DNA of 15,497 nucleotides from Bacillaceae bacterium UBA7792 (GTDB lineage: Bacteria > Bacillota > Bacilli > Bacillales > Cytobacillaceae): positions 1 to 15,497 of the forward strand of contig DLCS01000176.1 of the NCBI GenBank assembly GCA_002480735.1, given 5' to 3'. The position numbers were made by a program, and so were the translations under genes. Position 1 is the first letter of the stretch. Every line of letters starts with the position of its first letter. Shown here piece after piece: positions 12,812 to 15,497 of the stretch. Under the pieces are notes generated by a model that was not told the origin of the DNA, did not search any database, and saw only the letters and a list, made by a program, of their open reading frames with translations.

Positions 12812-13015
12812 TTATTGGAAGTGTCCGCTCATTTGTTGCTGAGCTAGAGATACTAAACGCTTCGTAATTTCTCCACCAACAGAACCGTTAGCACGAGAAG
12901 TTGTGTCAGCACCTAAGTTAACTCCGAATTCATTTGCAATTTCAAATTTCATTTGGTCTAGAGCTTGTGCTGCACCAGGAACTAGTAATTGATTTGAAGA
13001 ACTGTTGTTTGCCAT
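12812..13015 (-). CDS. Alpha/beta-type small acid-soluble spore protein (SASP)
   Basis: A 67-residue DNA-coating spore protein. It has both family signatures: the germination-protease (GPR) site [10 protein letters not shown], with cleavage expected after E25, and the DNA-binding block [20 protein letters not shown] (36-55). AAGGAG lies 11 bases before ATG 13015. In dormant spores these proteins saturate DNA and protect it from UV and heat, and are degraded to amino acids on germination. Bacilli carry several paralogues, so no symbol is given. Expression is expected only in the forespore, from the sigma-G promoter at 13176-13205. The mRNA then has a leader of about 155 bases containing a tRNA-like fold (13050-13144). 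Confidence 0.96.
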   Translation of the reverse strand: MANNSSSNQLLVPGAAQALDQMKFEIANEFGVNLGADTTSRANGSVGGEITKRLVSLAQQQMSGHFQ

Positions 13016-13049
13016 TGAAGTACACTCTCCTTCAGATTTTTTAATCTAA

Positions 13050-13144
13050 TGGTTGGGTTAGCTGGATTTGCACCAGCTAGCAGGCGATTCTTGTTTTTGC
13101 GAAAAGAACAAGTTTGCCATGCCACCTTTACTTGGTTTAACCCA
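13050..13144 (-). ncRNA. tRNA-like cloverleaf in the SASP mRNA leader
   Basis: Read on the minus strand, 95 bases fold as follows. The acceptor-like stem TGGGTTA/TAACCCA (13144-13138 with 13060-13054) is a perfect 7 bp, followed by discriminator A and CCA (13052-13050). A D-arm-like CCA/TGG stem has an 8-base loop. A long central hairpin (GGC/GCC, an A-rich internal loop, then CTTGTT/AACAAG) replaces the anticodon arm. A perfect T-arm GCTGG-TGCAAAT-CCAGC (13077-13061) differs from the consensus loop by one base (G for the second T). There is no anticodon, so it is not a normal tRNA. It could be a tRNA-mimicking leader element, a riboswitch-like fold or an altered tRNA relic. I infer the fold by eye and do not know a matching RNA family. 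Confidence 0.5.
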
Positions 13145-13175
13145 TCGAGTAATTTTGTGTTGCTTGTTTACTCAT

Positions 13176-13205
13176 TAGTATGGAAATCTTGCAAGGATTT
13201 ATTCA
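13176..13205 (-). promoter_or_regulatory. Sigma-G-type promoter of the SASP gene
   Basis: On the minus strand TGAATA (13205-13200), a 17-base spacer and CATACTA (13182-13176), close to the forespore sigma-G consensus (gHATR, then CATnnTA). Transcription should begin near 13169, about 155 bases before the SASP ATG. Confidence 0.82.
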
Positions 13206-13229
13206 AGGAATCAGGATGGGAATATTTTC

Positions 13230-13245
13230 TTTTGCTATAGCAAAA
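13230..13245. promoter_or_regulatory. 16-bp perfect palindrome, possible operator
   Basis: TTTTGCTATAGCAAAA lies upstream of both the sigma-G promoter and the zinc-ribbon gene. No T run suggests a terminator. It may be a binding site; the protein is unknown. Confidence 0.3.
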
Positions 13246-13330
13246 TCCATTCAGCATCATGGAAATGATTCATACAAGTAAGCAGAAGGCACAAACTAAT
13301 AAGAAATAAAATCAAAGTTGAGGGTGGAGC

Positions 13331-13573
13331 ATGGGAATTTGTCCAATTTGTAATGGATTTCATGAGGAGCAGAAAAATTGTCGTTTATGTGGCGCAGCAA
13401 TGGAGGATAGTGGAAGAGTCATGGATTTCTATGATGATTACAGCCCATACATGCCTATTGACCAAATGAAGCTAGAAGATGGTTATCCCGAGGACTACAA
13501 GAATGAACAATGTCCACATTTATTCAAATGCCCAACATGTGGCTTCGACACAATCATATTTATTCATGAATAG
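13331..13573 (+). CDS. Small zinc-ribbon-like protein, unknown function
   Basis: An 80-residue protein with two Cys clusters: C4-x2-C7 with C17-x2-C20 at the N-terminus, and C61, H63, C67, C70 (CPHLFKCPTC) at the C-terminus, separated by an acidic, Tyr- and Asp-rich middle (about 30-58). Each cluster could bind one zinc ion. There is no membrane segment. ATG 13331 follows a GGTGGAG ribosome site. I do not recognise the family beyond a conserved-looking Bacillaceae hypothetical. It ends about 100 bases before the CstR-like gene, without an evident terminator. Confidence 0.8.
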   Translation: MGICPICNGFHEEQKNCRLCGAAMEDSGRVMDFYDDYSPYMPIDQMKLEDGYPEDYKNEQCPHLFKCPTCGFDTIIFIHE

Positions 13574-13628
13574 TGTTACGCTTTTAATAAAGTTCTAGTT
13601 AAGATTTCACGTAAATACAGAATTAAGC

Positions 13629-13651
13629 TATAATATACATTAGGGGGTAAT
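13629..13651 (+). promoter_or_regulatory. Promoter -10 and candidate self-operator of the CstR-like gene
   Basis: A perfect -10 TATAAT (13629-13634) with no good -35. Just downstream, over the transcription start, is ATTA-GGGGG-TAAT (13639-13651), a G-tract flanked by inverted TA-rich arms, as in CsoR/CstR operators, although only one G-tract is present. Confidence 0.45.
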
Positions 13652-13670
13652 TTGGAACGAGGTGAATGGA

Positions 13671-13931
13671 TTGCAGTACTCAAAAGAATTGATGAATCGT
13701 TTGAAGAGACTAGAAGGCCAGGTTCGTGGCGTCATTCGGATGATAGAAGAGGAAAAACACTGTAAGGAAGTGGTTTCTCAATTATCGGCAGTACGCTCAG
13801 CAACGGATCGGGCGATTGGCTACATCGTCGCAAAGAATCTTGAATCCTGTATATTAGAAGCAAAAGAAGAAGGTAGAGATGCAGAGGACGCCATACAAGA
13901 GGCAGTCAACATGATGATCAAAAGTAGATGA
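13671..13931 (+). CDS. CsoR/CstR-family metal- or persulfide-sensing repressor
   Basis: An 86-residue all-helical repressor of the DUF156 family with the hallmark RLKRLEGQVRGV, the CKEVVSQLSAVRSA helix and the NLESC segment. I choose TTG 13671 because GAGGTGA (13659-13665) lies five bases before it; the GTG at 13662 sits inside that ribosome site. With this start the sensing positions are C31, N56 and C60. Copper-sensing CsoR has Cys-His-Cys at these places; loss of the His with both Cys kept is the pattern of CstR, which responds to sulfane sulfur. No sulfur-oxidising, rhodanese or copper-export gene is in the window, so its targets lie elsewhere or it only regulates itself. Confidence 0.88.
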   Translation: MQYSKELMNRLKRLEGQVRGVIRMIEEEKHCKEVVSQLSAVRSATDRAIGYIVAKNLESCILEAKEEGRDAEDAIQEAVNMMIKSR

Positions 13932-13934
13932 AAG

Positions 13935-13968
13935 GAAGCTGACGTTTTGAGTCAGCTTCATTTTTATT
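13935..13968 (+). terminator. Terminator shared by the convergent cstR-like and yheE genes
   Basis: A 9-bp perfect stem GAAGCTGAC/GTCAGCTTC with a 7-base loop and a T-rich tail on the plus strand. It lies four bases after the cstR-like stop and just beyond the yheE stop on the other strand, where the T run is weaker. Confidence 0.87.
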
Positions 13969-13972
13969 GGCA

Positions 13973-14182
13973 CTACTTATCATATACATGAAACAGCATT
14001 ATTTCATGAATCTGTTTTATTAGAGTCTCTTCATCGGTTGGCTTGCTTTCAGATGTCCATTCAATTTGTCCATCCGGATGATAAATGCCGGTTATTTTTT
14101 GTTTTTTATAATAAAAGGAAAATCGCCAGCCAGGCATTTCTTTGTTTTCGTATAGCGGCTTGTACTGAAAATGTGTGATCAT
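13973..14182 (-). CDS. yheE: YheE-like small protein (DUF5342)
   Basis: A 69-residue soluble protein rich in aromatic residues (MITHFQYKPLYENKEMPGWR, FSFYYKK, GIYHPDGQIEW) and ending IHEIMLFHVYDK. It resembles Bacillus YheE, whose function is unknown. It lies 18 bases downstream of the YheC/YheD-type gene on the same strand, the order seen in B. subtilis (yheD then yheE), so the two are likely co-transcribed. A G-rich tract upstream of ATG 14182 serves as its ribosome site. Confidence 0.75.
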   Translation of the reverse strand: MITHFQYKPLYENKEMPGWRFSFYYKKQKITGIYHPDGQIEWTSESKPTDEETLIKQIHEIMLFHVYDK

Positions 14183-14200
14183 CCCGTTCCCCCCCTTGTA

Positions 14201-15406
14201 CTATTGTACATCGTTGGGGGGAGAAAGACATACAAAAAGATGCTCGAATAATGCGACTAGTCTTTGTACTCTTTCTTCTTCGATTTCCTTTTCATCAAAG
14301 CTCATGGGTTTCGAATTAATTTCATAGATGACATATTGTTCATCTTCTGTTAATCCAGCATCGATCGAAAACTCTCCGAAGAACCCAACTTTTTCAGCCA
14401 ACTGCTCTCCGCAAAGATGAACGAGTTCCTGAATAAAAAGCTCATCCTTTTTCCGGTATACTTCCTCAAAGGAGAGTAGTTTTCCACCGTTTGGAATGTG
14501 GGTCGTTAAGCTCTGCTCACCTGACTGTCTAATGCCAATTCCTGTCACTGTATACGTGCTTCCATCATAATGGGATAAAATACGAAAGTCATACCGTTTT
14601 CCATGGTAAAGAAGCGGAGAAATTCCCTTTTGGGCAATATACTCTCTATTCTGAAAAAGTGTAGCGTACTCTTGCCAAAATTGCTCGAAATCATGAAATA
14701 GAATCATTTCTTTCCTATTCTGATAGGTGATGATTCCATTCTCCATCTGTAAAAGCCGGAAGATTCCTTGCCCTTTGGAGGAGCAGGATGGTTTGACATA
14801 AATATGCTGATGTTCACCAAGAAATTCTCTTAGGTTGGACATTTCAGTAATATTAATCGTTTCTGGAAAATAAGGCCCTAGAGTTGGATGGTCCTTGAAC
14901 ATTAAATAAAGCTCATATTTATTGAGGAAGGAAGGGTTAAAAATAAGGGACCCTCTCTTTTTGAAGGCCTCGATGGCTGCTTGAAAGGGTTTTGACTGCT
15001 CTTGCTTGCGAAAAGGGACACGATTAAAGACAATATGAGGATAAGGTATTTGTACTTCGATCCACTGATTCTCTCTGGGAACGAATAGATAACCGTCTAC
15101 TCGTGTCTCACGAATGAGTTCAGCGGTAGTCACCACTGCGATTCCACCATTATCATGGACCCTTTGCTGGAGCTGCTTGAATAGGGCGACATTTCCTATG
15201 ACAGATTGCTGTTGAGCCTGCCCACCGAGGATCGTGATGAGAGGACCAAGATTTCGATGTTGGCGGCAGGAAACATGAAAAGGGATGGAGGAAGGAGAAA
15301 GCTCCCTCCTGTATGGAATGGGTGTTTCCTCTACTCCGAGAGTATAATGCGCCTCACCATCTGTATGGAACCATAGCTTTTCCTTTGTATCATAGTAGAT
15401 AATCAT
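14201..15406 (-). CDS. YheC/YheD-family ATP-grasp endospore coat-associated protein
   Basis: A 401-residue protein. The N-terminal part (about 1-180) is specific to the family; the C-terminal part is an ATP-grasp fold, with the ATP-binding lysine region IYVKPSCSSKGQGI (202-215), EYIAQKG (256-262), YDFRIL (272-277) and the Mg2+-site residues E345, D349, E362 and N364 (GEFSIDAG, YEINSKP). These proteins are found with the spore coat; their ligase substrate is not known. I start at ATG 15406, with AGGGGA about ten bases upstream. The frame stays open for at least 30 more codons to the window end, so a longer N-terminus cannot be excluded. With yheE directly downstream, YheD is the likelier of the two family members. 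Confidence 0.85.
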   Translation of the reverse strand: MIIYYDTKEKLWFHTDGEAHYTLGVEETPIPYRRELSPSSIPFHVSCRQHRNLGPLITILGGQAQQQSVIGNVALFKQLQQRVHDNGGIAVVTTAELIRETRVDGYLFVPRENQWIEVQIPYPHIVFNRVPFRKQEQSKPFQAAIEAFKKRGSLIFNPSFLNKYELYLMFKDHPTLGPYFPETINITEMSNLREFLGEHQHIYVKPSCSSKGQGIFRLLQMENGIITYQNRKEMILFHDFEQFWQEYATLFQNREYIAQKGISPLLYHGKRYDFRILSHYDGSTYTVTGIGIRQSGEQSLTTHIPNGGKLLSFEEVYRKKDELFIQELVHLCGEQLAEKVGFFGEFSIDAGLTEDEQYVIYEINSKPMSFDEKEIEEERVQRLVALFEHLFVCLSPPNDVQ

Positions 15407-15497
15407 TTGAAAATATCCCCTGGATTCGTAATCGCTTTCTCTGTTAGGTATACGGAATAGGCTAATGACAGCTTTCTTGTGAGAAGGTCAAAGAGCT

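Noticed and set aside
13050..13144. T-box riboswitch for the SASP leader (AAAGGTGGCATGG resembles part of a T-box core)
   Set aside because: The full T-box core and its pairing partner are absent, there is no specifier-type long leader or terminator, and a spore-protein gene is not a T-box target. The cloverleaf accounts for more of the sequence.
13049..13240. A 63-codon plus-strand frame (MVGLAGFAPASRRF...) as a gene
   Set aside because: Its first half is the antisense of the tRNA-like element; such GLAGF-type peptides are the familiar spurious translation of reversed tRNA genes. It lacks a ribosome site and overlaps the sigma-G promoter on the other strand.
1..15497. CRISPR array, prophage, transposase or toxin-antitoxin locus
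   Set aside because: No regularly spaced repeats, integrase, transposase or recognisable toxin-antitoxin pair were seen; repeats found are limited to tRNA, terminators and short promoter elements.

Overview
The window looks like chromosome of an endospore-forming member of the Bacillaceae (low-GC Firmicutes). The evidence is AT-rich DNA with strong Shine-Dalgarno sequences and several TTG/GTG starts, an alpha/beta-type small acid-soluble spore protein (SASP) behind a sigma-G-type promoter, a sigY-yxlC-yxlD cluster, a YheD/YheE-type spore-coat pair, and many hairpin-plus-T-run terminators. I cannot name the species.

Layout. 1-365: the end of a tRNA cluster, with a partial tRNA-His, an orphan 5' half of tRNA-Gly, an intact tRNA-Gly and a terminator. 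520-1819: a two-gene cassette of a stand-alone CheY-like receiver and a fusion protein joining MshEN-like (cyclic-di-GMP-type) repeats to a CheX-like phosphatase domain. 2056-2172 (minus): a very small acidic protein gene whose promoter overlaps that of the following, divergent operon. 2414-5930: an OmpR-family response regulator and its sensor kinase, then a membrane-anchored HtrA protease, suggesting a CssRS/HtrA-like envelope-stress module. 6041-7874 (minus): an MpfA-type magnesium efflux protein preceded by a MerR-family gene that appears frameshifted just after its start codon.

8124-10677: a ferrous-iron uptake operon (feoA, feoB and a Cys-rich FeoB-associated peptide) behind two Fur-box-like sites. 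10688-12515: an Xre-type regulator, then sigY with a recognisable self-dependent promoter (TGAACG-16-CGTC), its membrane regulators yxlC and yxlD, and what may be a decayed yxlE with two in-frame TAG codons. 12605-12694: a 29-residue single-span membrane peptide. 12745-13206 (minus): a SASP gene whose sigma-G promoter lies about 160 bases upstream of the start. The intervening leader can fold into a tRNA-like cloverleaf with a T-arm and an encoded CCA. 13331-13931: a small zinc-ribbon-like protein and a CsoR/CstR-family repressor whose ligand pattern (Cys-Asn-Cys) suggests persulfide rather than copper sensing. 13973-15406 (minus): yheE and a YheC/YheD ATP-grasp coat-associated protein.

Most of the genes are core or near-core Bacillaceae genes; I see no transposase, integrase or CRISPR array. 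The most unusual points are the tRNA-like fold in the spore-gene leader, the MshEN-CheX fusion beside a receiver, the duplicated tRNA-Gly half, the frameshifted merR-like gene and the possible dead yxlE. All calls were made by reading the sequence; no database search or folding program was run.
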